A stretch of 64,000 bases of DNA from Desulfobulbaceae bacterium (GCA_024637145.1 JAGXFQ010000008.1:1-64000), one strand, 5' to 3'. Counted from the stretch's first letter, positions 16,645 to 26,260 are shown. Translations and numbers: made by a program. The notes: generated by a model not told the origin, from the letters alone.

Positions 16645-18912
16645 ATGAATACAGCCGTTGATTCCACCCCCCTCTTTGTGGAAGGGGTCTATAAAAAAAT
16701 GGAGGAGAAGCTCGCCGTTATCCGTCAGCGCCTGGCTCGGCCCCTTACCTATGCGGAAAAGCTGCTTTACGGCCATCTTGACGATGCCGCGGCTGCTCAA
16801 CTTGAAGCCGGGGTTTCCTATATCAAGACCAGACCGGACCGGGTAGCCCTTCAGGATGCCACGGCCCAGATGGCCATTCTCCAGTACATGCTGGCCGGCA
16901 AGGACGAGGCCGCCGTACCGGTGACCGTCCATTGCGACCACCTGATCCAGGCCCACAAAGGCGCCACTGAGGATCTCAAAACCGCCACCATCGACAACAA
17001 AGAGGTCTATGATTTTCTGGCCTCTGCCTCCCGCCGCTATGGCTTTGGCTGCTGGCAACCCGGCGCCGGCATCATCCACCAGGTGGTTCTTGAGCAATAC
17101 GCCTTTCCCGGCCTGATGATGCTGGGAACCGACTCCCACACCCCCAATGCCGGCGGCCTGGGTGCTTTTGCCTGCGGCGTGGGCGGCGCTGATGCCGTGG
17201 ATGTGATGGTGGGCCTGCCCTGGGAGGTGCTCCATCCCAAGATTATCGGGGTCAAACTCACCGGCGCCTTGCGCGGCTGGACCGCACCCAAGGACGTTAT
17301 CCTCAGGCTCCTGGCCATCCTGGGCTGTTCAGGCGGCACCAACCGGGTCATTGAATATTTCGGCGACGGCACCTCCTCCATTTCCTGTACGGGCAAGGCC
17401 ACCATCTGCAACATGGGGGCAGAGCTGGGAGCCACCACCTCCACCTTCCCCTATGACGAGAGAATGGCCACCTATCTCAAGGCCATTGGCCGCAGCGAAA
17501 CCGCTGACCTGGCCGACCGATATCGCCATCTCCTGGTTGCTGACCCCGAGGTCACGGCCCAGCCTGAAAAATATTACGAGCAGATCATTGAGATCAACCT
17601 GAGCGAGCTGGAACCCCACCTGGTTGGGCCCCACTCGCCGGATCTGGCGACGCCGGTCTCAAAAATGGCTGAGCATATGGCCAAGGGGGGCTGGCCCACC
17701 AATATGAGCACCGCCCTGATCGGCTCCTGCACCAACTCCTCCTATGAAGACATGGGCCGTATCGCGGCCATGGCGGATCAGCTCCTGGCCAAAGGGGCCA
17801 GGCCCAAGGTGCCGCTTTTCATCTCTCCCGGTTCCGAGCAGGTCCGGGCCACCATTGCCAGGGACGGCATCCTCCAGAAACTGGAGGCCATCGGCGCCAT
17901 CATTCTCACCAATGCCTGCGGACCCTGCATCGGCCAATGGCGGCGGCAGGATATTAAGACAGGTGTCAAAAACTCCATTGTCACTTCCTACAACCGCAAC
18001 TTCCCCAAAAGGGCCGACGGCAATCCTGAAACCTGCGCCTTTATCGGCAGCCCGGAAACGGCCATGGCTTACGCCTGCGTGGCGAAAATGGACTGCAACC
18101 CCTATGAAGAAGAACTGCAGGCGGCTGACGGCTCCACCTTTACCCTGCAGGTCCCCGGCCAGGTTGCCGAGGTGCCGGCCGGCGGCTTTATGCATGATGA
18201 CCATGGCTTTCTGGCCCCGCCCCGGGACCGCTCCCAGGTGGAGGTCCTTGTTGATCCCGCCTCCAAGCGCCTGGCCCTGCTCTCGCCCTTTGCCCCCTGG
18301 GACGGGCAGGATTTTACAGGACTGCAGCTGTTGATCAAGGCCAAGGGCAAATGCACCACAGACCATATCTCCCCGGCCGGGCCCTGGCTGCGCTTCCGGG
18401 GGCACCTGGATAATATCTCTGACAATATGCTCACCGGCGCAGTTAATGCCTTCAGCGGGGCAGTGGGCACCACCAAAGACCAGCTCACCGGCGACATAAA
18501 ACCGGTGAACGAGGTGGCCCGGGCCTATACGGCGGCCGGCAAAAAGTGGCTGGTGGTGGGAGACACCAACTACGGCGAAGGCTCCTCCCGGGAGCATGCC
18601 GCCATGAGTCCCCGCCATATGGGGGCCAGGGCGGTGATCACCAGAAGCTTTGCCCGTATCCATGAAACCAATCTCAAAAAGCAGGGGGTGCTGCCCCTTA
18701 CCTTTGTCAACGAAGCCGACTATGCGCGCATTCTTGAGGATGACGTCCTTGATATCCGCGGACTCACGGAACTGGCACCCGGCAGCCGCATCACCGCCCT
18801 CCTCCATCATGGTGACGGCTCCAGCGAGGAGATCACCCTGCGCCATTCGTTAAACAGGGAACAGATCAGCTGGTTCAAGGCCGGTTCCGCGCTCAATTTC
18901 CTCCGTACCTGA
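16645..18912 (+). CDS. acn: Aconitate hydratase (mitochondrial-type)
   Basis: 755 residues. It isomerises citrate and isocitrate through cis-aconitate in the TCA cycle, using a [4Fe-4S] cluster. Cluster ligands are visible in GSCTNSSYED and NACGPCIGQW. The substrate-binding stretches LGTDSHTPNAGGLG and TNYGEGSSREHAA are intact, and the last begins the swivelling domain 4. Length and sequence fit the mitochondrial-like branch common in Desulfobacterota rather than E. coli AcnB. AGGAG lies about 11 bases before the ATG. The gene is followed directly by a strong terminator, so it is probably monocistronic. Confidence 0.95.
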   Translation: MNTAVDSTPLFVEGVYKKMEEKLAVIRQRLARPLTYAEKLLYGHLDDAAAAQLEAGVSYIKTRPDRVALQDATAQMAILQYMLAGKDEAAVPVTVHCDHLIQAHKGATEDLKTATIDNKEVYDFLASASRRYGFGCWQPGAGIIHQVVLEQYAFPGLMMLGTDSHTPNAGGLGAFACGVGGADAVDVMVGLPWEVLHPKIIGVKLTGALRGWTAPKDVILRLLAILGCSGGTNRVIEYFGDGTSSISCTGKATICNMGAELGATTSTFPYDERMATYLKAIGRSETADLADRYRHLLVADPEVTAQPEKYYEQIIEINLSELEPHLVGPHSPDLATPVSKMAEHMAKGGWPTNMSTALIGSCTNSSYEDMGRIAAMADQLLAKGARPKVPLFISPGSEQVRATIARDGILQKLEAIGAIILTNACGPCIGQWRRQDIKTGVKNSIVTSYNRNFPKRADGNPETCAFIGSPETAMAYACVAKMDCNPYEEELQAADGSTFTLQVPGQVAEVPAGGFMHDDHGFLAPPRDRSQVEVLVDPASKRLALLSPFAPWDGQDFTGLQLLIKAKGKCTTDHISPAGPWLRFRGHLDNISDNMLTGAVNAFSGAVGTTKDQLTGDIKPVNEVARAYTAAGKKWLVVGDTNYGEGSSREHAAMSPRHMGARAVITRSFARIHETNLKKQGVLPLTFVNEADYARILEDDVLDIRGLTELAPGSRITALLHHGDGSSEEITLRHSLNREQISWFKAGSALNFLRT

Positions 18913-18930
18913 GCCGCGGCAGGGCCATGG

Positions 18931-18971
18931 CACAAAAAAAGGAGATGCCGTGGGCATCTCCTTTTTTTGTG
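18931..18971. terminator. Bidirectional rho-independent terminator
   Basis: CACAAAAAAAGGAGATGCC, a GTG loop and the exact complement, with A/T runs on both sides. It sits between the convergent aconitase and hemerythrin genes and can serve both. Confidence 0.93.
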
Positions 18972-18992
18972 CTCCCTTTCAGGGTCAAGGGC

Positions 18993-19400
18993 CTAGTGGA
19001 TCCCCTTGGCATTGAGAAAGGGTCCATATTTCATATCTGTGCCCTTGATGTGCTTGTCGAGCCAGTCCTGCAGAAATTTCATCACATCAGCCGACACCGT
19101 CAGCTTGCCGGCATCAACATCCTGCTGCAGGGCCTTTACCTTGCCCACCATCTTGGTATGCTTGGCCTTGTGCTCGGCATACTCTGGGTAATCATGCTCC
19201 ATCAGGAGTCTCTCTTCATCGGCAAAATGCGTGCCTGTGTACCTGATAAGTTTGCCGAGAATATCCCCCACCAACTGCCGGCCCTTGCCCTGGAGCATGG
19301 CCTCATTGAGCTCATTGATCAAGGTCATGAGCTGCTGGTGCTGCTGGTCAATTGCGGCCACACCCACGCTATAACTGCTATTCCAAGTAAATAATGCCAT
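18993..19400 (-). CDS. Bacteriohemerythrin
   Basis: 135 residues, a four-helix diiron O2-binding protein. Start chosen at the ATG at 19400, where GGAGG lies five bases upstream and the protein begins with the family-typical MALFTWNSSYSVGV. The track start (19562) adds 54 unrelated residues. Iron ligands: the His in AIDQQHQQL, HFADEERLLMEHDYPEYAEH (His/Glu/His set) and the final HIKGTD. In anaerobes it senses, stores or scavenges oxygen. No output domain is fused, so a carrier or detoxification role is more likely than signalling. Confidence 0.93.
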   Translation of the reverse strand: MALFTWNSSYSVGVAAIDQQHQQLMTLINELNEAMLQGKGRQLVGDILGKLIRYTGTHFADEERLLMEHDYPEYAEHKAKHTKMVGKVKALQQDVDAGKLTVSADVMKFLQDWLDKHIKGTDMKYGPFLNAKGIH

Positions 19401-19631
19401 TGCCGCCTCCATCTGTGATAAGGGTCTGCCGCCAAAGACGCTCATTGCTACTTTGGTAAAAGTATAGCCAGGAAAAGAGAGAACGCAACTGTTTTCAGGA
19501 TAAGCCTTGTAACTCCCCAGGTCCGGGCCGCCCTTGATGGTTGCCTCAAGGGTGCCTGACAAAAAACCGGCTCTTTCTGGGGAGCCGCAACCAAGCCTCC
19601 TTGAGATAGTGCTTTCAAAGCGGGTGACAGA

Positions 19632-21476
19632 TCAGTTATCTTCAGGGGCCACTCCTTTGGCCCTGTCATGATTCAGGGCCTGCCTGAAATTTTTCGCCTG
19701 AGAAATATCAGCACCGCTAAAATCGGCATTCCGAACATTGGCGGCCTGAAAATTGGCGCCCACCAGGCGGGCGCCCTCAAAAACCACCCCCACCAGGACA
19801 GCCTTTTGCAAATCAGCCTGCTCCAGCTGCGCTGCGGACATTTTAGCATAGGCCAGGTTGGCACCGGTGAGATTGGCGCCCCGCAGTATGGCTTTTTCCA
19901 GCAGCGCCCCGCGCAGATCAACATTTTCCAGATTGGCGCCACTTAAATCAGCACCAGAGAGATCCGCACCACGCAGATCCAGGCCGCGCAGATCCATATT
20001 CTGCCAACCCACCTTCTGCAAGTTGGCGGCCCGAAAAATCAGCTGAGAGAAACGGCTGCCGCTGAAGAGGGCCCCCTCAAAATTACCCTGACTGAAATCA
20101 CAATTCTCCAGCTGCATATTGCGCAGATCGGCCTTCCGGAAGTCAGCATATTTGCTCTGCAGATTCCGGGCCGTGGCCCCGGAAAAAGAGGCGCCGCTGA
20201 AATTGGCGCCCTCCATCCGGAGATCCGCCAGAGTCGTGGCCGTGAAACGGGCCTCTCGAAAATCCGCCTCCCGCAGAGAACTCTGCACCAGGGTAGCCGC
20301 GTCAAGCTGACAATTGGGGCAACGGACCCCGTCCAGGTTGCTACCGCTGATCCGGGCCCCACCAAGATGGCTGTCAGCCATAGCCACCGCAGTCAAGGTG
20401 ACATCAACAAGAGTGCTCTCTTGCAGATCCGTTCTGGTCATCTCCGCCCTGGCCAGGATAACCCCTACCAAATTGGCATTGACCCACCGGCTTTGGGGCA
20501 GCAGGGCCGCAGTCATATCAACATCCCGGAGATCACTGCCTGCAAAATCGGCATTGCCCAGATGGGCGCCTGCCAAGGTGACCGCGCTACAGGTAATATC
20601 CACCAGGGAGGCGAAACGCAGATCCACCCCGGCCATATCCACCCCGGCCAGAAAGGCATTATCCAGGATGGCATTACTCAATTGCGCGCCCCCTAGATCG
20701 ACATTTTTGAGATGCGCCCCGTAAAGATAGACACCGCGACCGTCCATGCCGCTCATCTCAGTGTCAAAGATGAGGGCATGGTTCATATTTGCCTCAGCAA
20801 AGCGTGTTTTCGTCTCGCCCTCGTCTTTAACCGTCACCCAGCGCAGGGTGGCGCCGCCCAAATTACTCTGGCTGAAATCGGTGGCCGCCAGGCGGACCTT
20901 GACCAGATCAAGACCATGGAGATCAGCCCCCACCAGCACTGCTTCCTGGAGGGAGAGGTCATGAAGGGCGCTGTTGCTGAGATTGCTGCCGCTGAAATTG
21001 ACCTTGTGCAAATCAGACCTGAGCACAAAAAGGCGCTCCATATGGGCCTGACTTAAATTGGCCCCGGCGAGCTTGCTGTCAATGAGGCTCACCCGGTTAA
21101 GAGAGGCCTGGCGCAGGTCGCTGCCTTCAAGAGTCACCCTTTCCAACTTGCTGCCGCGCAGATCCGCCTGCCGCCAAGAGGAGGCGCTTAAATCACTATC
21201 AAGGAAAAGGGCTCCCTTCAAGCCGGTATTATCAAGCTGGGCGCCCACCATACTCGTCCGAAAAAAACGGCTCAGGTTAAGGTCATACCCTTGCAGGTTG
21301 CGGCTGTTGAGATTTTTCTGCTCGAAAATGCGTGAGGTGGCCAGAATCCTCTCCACCTCGCTGAGAGGCATGCCTTCTGCAGCGGCAGAACCGGGCAGAA
21401 CCGGACCCCGCAGCAGGCAAAAGAAGAACAAGAGGCCCAAGCCAAAAGGTATGCAGGGAAGAGGCCTTTTCATCAT
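19632..21476 (-). CDS. Exported giant pentapeptide-repeat protein
   Basis: 614 residues: a signal peptide (PFGLGLLFFFCLLRGPVLPGSAAA), a short lead, then from about residue 55 almost to the end pentapeptide repeats of the A(D/N)LxX type (LRGADLSGADLSGANL), roughly 100 units, enough for about 25 coils of a right-handed quadrilateral beta-helix. A CPNC pair at about 388 could form a disulfide. Most pentapeptide proteins are shorter and cytoplasmic; an exported one this long is unusual. It starts 12 bases after the LysM lipoprotein stop and downstream of a Ser/Thr kinase, so the three form an operon. Function unknown; a structural rod or envelope scaffold is a guess. Confidence 0.88.
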   Translation of the reverse strand: MMKRPLPCIPFGLGLLFFFCLLRGPVLPGSAAAEGMPLSEVERILATSRIFEQKNLNSRNLQGYDLNLSRFFRTSMVGAQLDNTGLKGALFLDSDLSASSWRQADLRGSKLERVTLEGSDLRQASLNRVSLIDSKLAGANLSQAHMERLFVLRSDLHKVNFSGSNLSNSALHDLSLQEAVLVGADLHGLDLVKVRLAATDFSQSNLGGATLRWVTVKDEGETKTRFAEANMNHALIFDTEMSGMDGRGVYLYGAHLKNVDLGGAQLSNAILDNAFLAGVDMAGVDLRFASLVDITCSAVTLAGAHLGNADFAGSDLRDVDMTAALLPQSRWVNANLVGVILARAEMTRTDLQESTLVDVTLTAVAMADSHLGGARISGSNLDGVRCPNCQLDAATLVQSSLREADFREARFTATTLADLRMEGANFSGASFSGATARNLQSKYADFRKADLRNMQLENCDFSQGNFEGALFSGSRFSQLIFRAANLQKVGWQNMDLRGLDLRGADLSGADLSGANLENVDLRGALLEKAILRGANLTGANLAYAKMSAAQLEQADLQKAVLVGVVFEGARLVGANFQAANVRNADFSGADISQAKNFRQALNHDRAKGVAPEDN

Positions 21477-21488
21477 CCAACCACAGGC

Positions 21489-21953
21489 TTATTTGGGGCC
21501 AAAGAGTTCAAGATCATCGTTATCACCCTCCACCACTGGTTGTTCTTTCTGCTTGGCCCTGGCTGTTCCTTTTCTCTGTTGTGCCGCCTCGAGCCATTCC
21601 TGCAGAAAGGTTTTGGTCATGGCGGCCCGCTTTTTCAACAGGGAAGAGGGGATAAGGATCTTGTCCCCCGGAACGAGCTGGCCGGCCAGGATAGTGGGGT
21701 TGGCATTGGCAATGTCTCGGGAATTGCTGGCCACCCCTGTATACCATTGGGCAATAACCTCCAGATTCTCCTGGGGCCAAGTCACCGTATGGACCTGGTG
21801 CATCTGCCGACTCTGCACCGGCTCCCAGCTCCCAACCGGGACGGTTTGACAACCAGAAAGCATAAAAAAGCCGAGAACAAAGCCGCACAGACAAAAAAAC
21901 CGGCCGGCTCTTCTTTGCTTGGTATAGGGATCCCTGCCCTGCCTCAAAGCCAT
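21489..21953 (-). CDS. LysM-domain lipoprotein
   Basis: 154 residues. The signal peptide ends in lipobox MLSGC (Cys about 35), followed by a LysM-like fold (about 54-104): HTVTWPQENLEVIAQWYTG, then ANPTILAGQLVPGDKILIP. LysM domains bind N-acetylglucosamine chains of peptidoglycan, so this lipoprotein could tie a membrane to the wall. The C-terminal tail is acidic and polar. AAGGAGAGGAG precedes the ATG. It lies between the kinase and pentapeptide genes in one operon, and a truncated repeat element lies in the upstream gap. Confidence 0.85.
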   Translation of the reverse strand: MALRQGRDPYTKQRRAGRFFCLCGFVLGFFMLSGCQTVPVGSWEPVQSRQMHQVHTVTWPQENLEVIAQWYTGVASNSRDIANANPTILAGQLVPGDKILIPSSLLKKRAAMTKTFLQEWLEAAQQRKGTARAKQKEQPVVEGDNDDLELFGPK

Positions 21954-21967
21954 CTCCTCTCCTTAAT

Positions 21968-22014
21968 TGCTTAGCCATCTCAAGCGGTACGATGGACTTT
22001 TTACGAGTCCATCA
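21968..22014. repeat. Truncated copy of the 203-bp inverted-repeat element
   Basis: The stretch from GCTTAGCCATCTCAA to TTTTTACGAGTCCATCA matches the right end of the element at 52992-53194 with few differences. Read on the minus strand, its tip begins TGATGGACTCGTAAAAAGTCC, and its first TGA is the stop codon of the Ser/Thr kinase gene. The rest of the element is missing; the LysM gene start follows at once. Confidence 0.8.
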
Positions 22015-23826
22015 CTCTTGCCACTGGCTCATTTTTTTTACAGCAAGCTGGTTGCCTGGATTGACCTGCAAGGCCTGCTGCAGGGAGTGGACACTCTCCA
22101 CCTTCTTATCCTGCCGGCGCTGGGTAACCGCCAGATTGACCAGGGCCTCATCAAGATAGGAGGGGGCCAGAGAAACCACCTGAGCATACATCTCCTCAGC
22201 CTGATCATATTTTCCTGCTGAGGCATAAAGATAGCCGAGGTTGAAATAGGCCTCGGCCAATTTGGGATCCAGGGTCAGGGCCTGCCGGTAAAAAGCTATG
22301 GCCTGCCGGGAGTCGGAACGCCCTGCATACACTTTTCCCAGGTAAAAAGGGACAAGAGCCACCTGGGGATGGCTCTTGGCAAGGGTGGTCAAAACGGCCA
22401 CGACCTCTTGCGGATATTTCTCTTCCAGGTAGCCGGCATGCCTCTGTAAGGTGTCAAGATCAAGCGGCCGCCCCTGGCCTTGTTCGGCATCTTTCTGCAG
22501 GGCCTCGAAATAAGTGAGGGCCTCCTGATGCGGATCGCCGCCCATGTCGGTGTCCGGGCCGTTTGGAGCGAGGCCAGAGATGCCTTGCCCCTGCCGGGCT
22601 CCGAAGATGCCGGCAATCTGCTCTCTGCCCCCACTCAAGAGAGATTGCACCTGCTGCCCCACTGGTCCGGTGAAGGACGCGGCCAAAAGAAAGAGGCCCA
22701 GGCCAACCACCAGGAGCAGGAGCGCCATGGCTCTCAAAATCTTCGGTGTGCCCTCTCTGCGGGCAGCAGGAGCCAGAACCACGGTTTTATCCTCCTCCTG
22801 ACGCCGGGGGGAAGCTTGCGGTCGGGGCAAGGGAGCGGCGGCAAGGGGCATGAGCGCCAATCCGGCTGCCTTTAAGGCCTTTTCCTCTTCCGCTGCCTTG
22901 TCCTGAAAAAGCTCATGCATATACGCCGCCATTTGCCCCCGGGAGACCCGGACCGCCAGCTCCTGGGCGCACACCTCCAGGTCCAGGCGCATCTGCTCCG
23001 CCGACTGATACCTGAGATCGGGATTCTTATGCAGGGCCTTGTTGATAACGGCATAGAGCGTGGCCGGCAATCCCTGTTTCACCTGTTCAGGCGGAGTAAA
23101 CTCCGCCTTGCCCGCCTTGAGCAGAATCACCTGCGACTCACCGCTATAAAGAGGGTGGCCGGTGGCTAATTCATAAAGCAAGATGCCCAGGGTAAAGAGA
23201 TCGGAACGATGATCTATCTGACTGCCGGAGGCCTGCTCCGGCGACATGTAGGCCAGCTTGCCCTTCAGTGAACCGACATAGGTGGTGGCATCATGGCTGG
23301 AGGCCTTGGCAATGCCGAAATCGATGAGCTTAATTTCACCATTATAGGTGATAAGAATATTCTGGGGGCCCAGGTCCCGGTGGATAAGATGGAGAGGTTC
23401 ACCGGAGAAGTCCTTGAGATTATGGGCATATTGCAGGCCCTGGCAGATATGGGGCAGGATATAAAAGAGGGAGAGGGCAAGCTTGAGGGGCCTTGATTTT
23501 TCCTGGGCCTTTTTTAAGACGGTCTTGAGATCAACCCCGGAGAGGTACTCCATGGAGATGAAATAACTCCCCGCCATTTCACCGAAATCATAAATCTGGA
23601 CAATATTGGGATGCTGCAGAAAGGCGGCCAGCCGCGCCTCATCAACAAAGGCCTTAACAAACTCCTCCTGATCCACCAGGTGAGGAAGAATCTTTTTGAT
23701 CGCCACAATCTTCTCAAAACCCTGGGCGCCGATAATCTTAGCGCGATACAGCTCGGCCATGCCGCCACAGGCAATCCTTTCAAAGAGAAGATATTTGCCA
23801 TATTTTTCAGGTTTAAATGTCACCAT
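22012..23826 (-). CDS. Transmembrane Ser/Thr protein kinase with C-terminal TPRs
   Basis: About 604 residues. A Hanks-type kinase domain occupies the first 285: Gly loop ACGGMAELYRA, VAIKK lysine, catalytic loop HRDLGPQN, DFG in LIDFGIAKA, and YMSPEQASG. The Lys usual after HRDL is Gly here, as seen in many myxobacterial-type kinases. A Pro-rich linker and one membrane helix (MALLLLVVGLGLFLLAASF) follow, then periplasmic TPRs (AIAFYRQALTLDPKLAEAYFNLG). I chose the ATG at 23826; the track begins at a TTG eight codons earlier. It leads the operon with the LysM and pentapeptide proteins, so its TPR part may contact them. Confidence 0.9.
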   Translation of the reverse strand: MVTFKPEKYGKYLLFERIACGGMAELYRAKIIGAQGFEKIVAIKKILPHLVDQEEFVKAFVDEARLAAFLQHPNIVQIYDFGEMAGSYFISMEYLSGVDLKTVLKKAQEKSRPLKLALSLFYILPHICQGLQYAHNLKDFSGEPLHLIHRDLGPQNILITYNGEIKLIDFGIAKASSHDATTYVGSLKGKLAYMSPEQASGSQIDHRSDLFTLGILLYELATGHPLYSGESQVILLKAGKAEFTPPEQVKQGLPATLYAVINKALHKNPDLRYQSAEQMRLDLEVCAQELAVRVSRGQMAAYMHELFQDKAAEEEKALKAAGLALMPLAAAPLPRPQASPRRQEEDKTVVLAPAARREGTPKILRAMALLLLVVGLGLFLLAASFTGPVGQQVQSLLSGGREQIAGIFGARQGQGISGLAPNGPDTDMGGDPHQEALTYFEALQKDAEQGQGRPLDLDTLQRHAGYLEEKYPQEVVAVLTTLAKSHPQVALVPFYLGKVYAGRSDSRQAIAFYRQALTLDPKLAEAYFNLGYLYASAGKYDQAEEMYAQVVSLAPSYLDEALVNLAVTQRRQDKKVESVHSLQQALQVNPGNQLAVKKMSQWQE

Positions 23827-24133
23827 TTTTGCTAAAGCGTCCCTACCCAAAGGCCAGCTCCCCTCAACTCAGGGTCCGACCTTTACTGACCTTTTGTCCC
23901 CCTCATTTTTTCACTCATTGCAGATGGCTGCCCAGGAGATCCTGCCCAGATAAAATATACCATTAATAAGATCTTACCATTTAAGATTAATAAAAACGGC
24001 ACAAAAAAGAAGGCCTCATTACCCTCTCCGGCCATGGGAGCCCAAAGCATAGGTTTGGTTATTGGCCACGGCCGGCCGCTTACGGAGATCCCTTGTCGCC
24101 TGAACAGGGCCTCCCTGAGATCCTTTAATTTCT
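23827..24133. other. Intergenic region
   Basis: 307 bases between two minus-strand genes. An AT-rich patch at 23945-24000 could carry the kinase promoter, but no clear boxes are visible. No RNA or repeat seen. Confidence 0.35.
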
Positions 24134-24334
24134 TTAAGAAGCGGCCTTTTTTTGCTGCGCCTTGAGCCAGCCCTGGCGAATCCAATATTGCTGTCCGGCG
24201 TCCTGCCAGTCAGCACAACTATCACCATGCCCCTTAGCGGGACGTGGGGCATCCTTCCCCTTGATCCGGCGGCATATCCCGGTCTCAAGGTCGTTAACCT
24301 TAAAAAATTTACAGTTAAGACATACTTTTTCCAT
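24134..24334 (-). CDS. Small four-cysteine protein, putative metal- or Fe-S-binding
   Basis: 66 residues from the ATG at 24334, with GAGGAAG about 8 bases before it. The Cys pattern is CLNC near the N-terminus, one in GICRR and one in GDSCADW, a spacing that recurs in small uncharacterised anaerobe proteins and could bind zinc or an iron-sulfur cluster. The track start at 24406 adds 24 residues of low coding character. Function unknown. Confidence 0.6.
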   Translation of the reverse strand: MEKVCLNCKFFKVNDLETGICRRIKGKDAPRPAKGHGDSCADWQDAGQQYWIRQGWLKAQQKKAAS

Positions 24335-24834
24335 CACTCGCTTCCTCAGCCTTCTGCAGCTTGTAATACCTTGAAAACTTTTTGCTGCAGCTGGCGCCGC
24401 AGCCATTATAGCCGACTCCTCCTGACACCCTCTTTAATAATCTTCTTTGCCGCTGTTTGCCCAGAAAAAGATGGGTCACCTGCACAAGCTCTTTTCAGCC
24501 CCGAGCCAGGACCGGCCCCATGCCGACCTTGCCCCTCTTGGCGCAAAAGGCCTCCTCTGTTGTCAGAAAAAATAATGAAAGCCAGTTGTTATCAACTTTA
24601 TCATGGCCATCACCTTCTGACCACATCCTGGCCAGAATCTGACCTTGCCGGTTGACCAACAACAGGCCTGCCGCTCTGTTGAAATGAATATTAGCGCCTA
24701 TTTTCAAATTTATATCCCGCTATTGACCATGGCGCCTGAACTCCGGCACAAAATATGTAAGTCGTTTGCCAACAATCAATGCGCTCATGGATTTAAGAGA
24801 GCTCTTTTTTATTTTTCAGCCCCGAGGACAAACA
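24335..24834. other. Intergenic region upstream of the dodecaheme gene
   Basis: 500 bases between divergent genes. The plus-strand extension of the cytochrome ORF (24766-24834) is not coding. Nothing else recognisable; promoters for both neighbours should be here. Confidence 0.35.
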
Positions 24835-25629
24835 ATGAACCATGCAAAAATCCATCTGAAATCAGCCGGCCTGTTGCTGGCAGGCGCCCTTATCCTGCCA
24901 TTTCTGGCCGGAACAACTGTGGCCGGGGCTGCCGGCCTCACCCCTGACGACTGCCTGAAATGTCACGAAAAAGCCCCTCTGGATATCGCCAACCACGGAG
25001 CAGCCCACCAAACCGAAGTCACCTGTGTGGAATGCCATGCCGGCCATGCCCCCATTGATGCCAACAATATCCCTCAATGCAGCCAGTGCCATGAGGGTAC
25101 CCCTCATTATGAGCTGGACAACTGCCTATCGTGTCATACCAATCCCCACACTCCCCTGATCATCAGTATTGATTCCAATCTTACCCAACCCTGTCTCACC
25201 TGCCATACCGACCAGATGGCCCAGCTCCAGCAGCACGAAAGCAAGCATACCCAGGTAAGCTGTTCCACCTGCCATCGTGCCCAGCATGGTATGATCCCTG
25301 ACTGTATGCAGTGCCATTCCCCACACAGCAAAGAAATGACCCAGGAGGATTGCCTGAGCTGTCACAAACCGCATATGCCCCTCCAGGTCAGCTATCCTGC
25401 CGAAACCCCCTCCTCGAGCTGCGCCAGCTGCCATGGGGATGTTTTGAACCAATTGCAAGGCAACCCTGCCAAACATGCCACACTCTCTTGCGCTACCTGT
25501 CACCAGGAGCAGCATAAGATGATTCCGCAATGCGTTTCCTGTCACGGCGAGCCCCATCCGGAAGTGATGCACAAGAACTTTCCGCAATGCGGTCAGTGCC
25601 ATGGCCTTGCCCATGATCTGAACAAATAA
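24835..25629 (+). CDS. Periplasmic dodecaheme c-type cytochrome
   Basis: 264 residues from the ATG at 24835 (GAGG upstream), with a cleavable signal peptide (SAGLLLAGALILPFLAGTTVAGA). By count there are 12 CXXCH motifs, from CLKCH at the start of the mature chain to CGQCH near the end, one heme per roughly 20 residues. Small spacers such as CVECHAGHAP and CMQCHSPHS supply distal histidines. With no lipobox it is probably a soluble periplasmic electron shuttle linking inner-membrane donors to the outer-membrane conduit encoded downstream. A strong terminator follows, so it is a single-gene unit. Confidence 0.92.
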   Translation: MNHAKIHLKSAGLLLAGALILPFLAGTTVAGAAGLTPDDCLKCHEKAPLDIANHGAAHQTEVTCVECHAGHAPIDANNIPQCSQCHEGTPHYELDNCLSCHTNPHTPLIISIDSNLTQPCLTCHTDQMAQLQQHESKHTQVSCSTCHRAQHGMIPDCMQCHSPHSKEMTQEDCLSCHKPHMPLQVSYPAETPSSSCASCHGDVLNQLQGNPAKHATLSCATCHQEQHKMIPQCVSCHGEPHPEVMHKNFPQCGQCHGLAHDLNK

Positions 25630-25651
25630 GCGGCCAGCCTGCCAACCAGAC

Positions 25652-25691
25652 AAAAAAAGGACTCCATCTCTTGAGATGGAGTCCTTTTTTT
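25652..25691 (+). terminator. Rho-independent terminator of the dodecaheme gene
   Basis: AAAAAAAGGACTCCATCTC, a TT loop and the exact complement ending in a T run. Confidence 0.93.
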
Positions 25692-25939
25692 GTGCTCATC
25701 CTCCCTGCTCAGACAGGCCTGAGCAGGGAGGCAGGTGAAAGAGGGGTTTGCTGAGGTGTAGAAATCTGTACCAGGTTGACAACGACCAGCGGGAATCAGG
25801 GGTGCAGGGGTCACTGCCCCGACACCCCCGACCCTCTACGGAATGGAGGCGCCAGGCAGGCTGCGGATTTTGGCCACCTCGCTCCTGCCAGGTCTGCCTT
25901 GAGCCAACCTCAATGGCTGACTTGGTAGCTCAACAAGAA

Positions 25940-26260
25940 TCAGGAACAAAGCGCCTTGCGCCGGATAACCGTCTTCCTGTGCTGGCCGGCAATATTCTGA
26001 GCATCCCGGGCCAGGGAAAAATCCTGCTCCCCATGAGACACATCCTCAACCCGATGGTTGTCTATATTGGCCATCCTGATGGCTAATTTACGACGATGGG
26101 CCGGCATCTCCTTAAAGGTGAATTCTTTCTGGCCATCCTTGGTGAGAAAGCGCTGCCAGTCGGCCTGCCAGTTCTCCCGGTGCCAGAGGGAGTGATAGGT
26201 TCCTTCATGCCGCTGTTGTGTATACTTTCGCTTGGCACTCTCAAGACATATTTTTTTCAT
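25940..26260 (-). CDS. Possible small hypothetical protein
   Basis: 106 residues, strongly basic, His- and Arg-rich, no signal peptide or known motif. No convincing ribosome site precedes the ATG. Codon content is reasonable and no other ORF competes, so I list it at low confidence. The 250 bases to its left, up to the dodecaheme terminator, hold nothing I recognise. Confidence 0.35.
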   Translation of the reverse strand: MKKICLESAKRKYTQQRHEGTYHSLWHRENWQADWQRFLTKDGQKEFTFKEMPAHRRKLAIRMANIDNHRVEDVSHGEQDFSLARDAQNIAGQHRKTVIRRKALCS

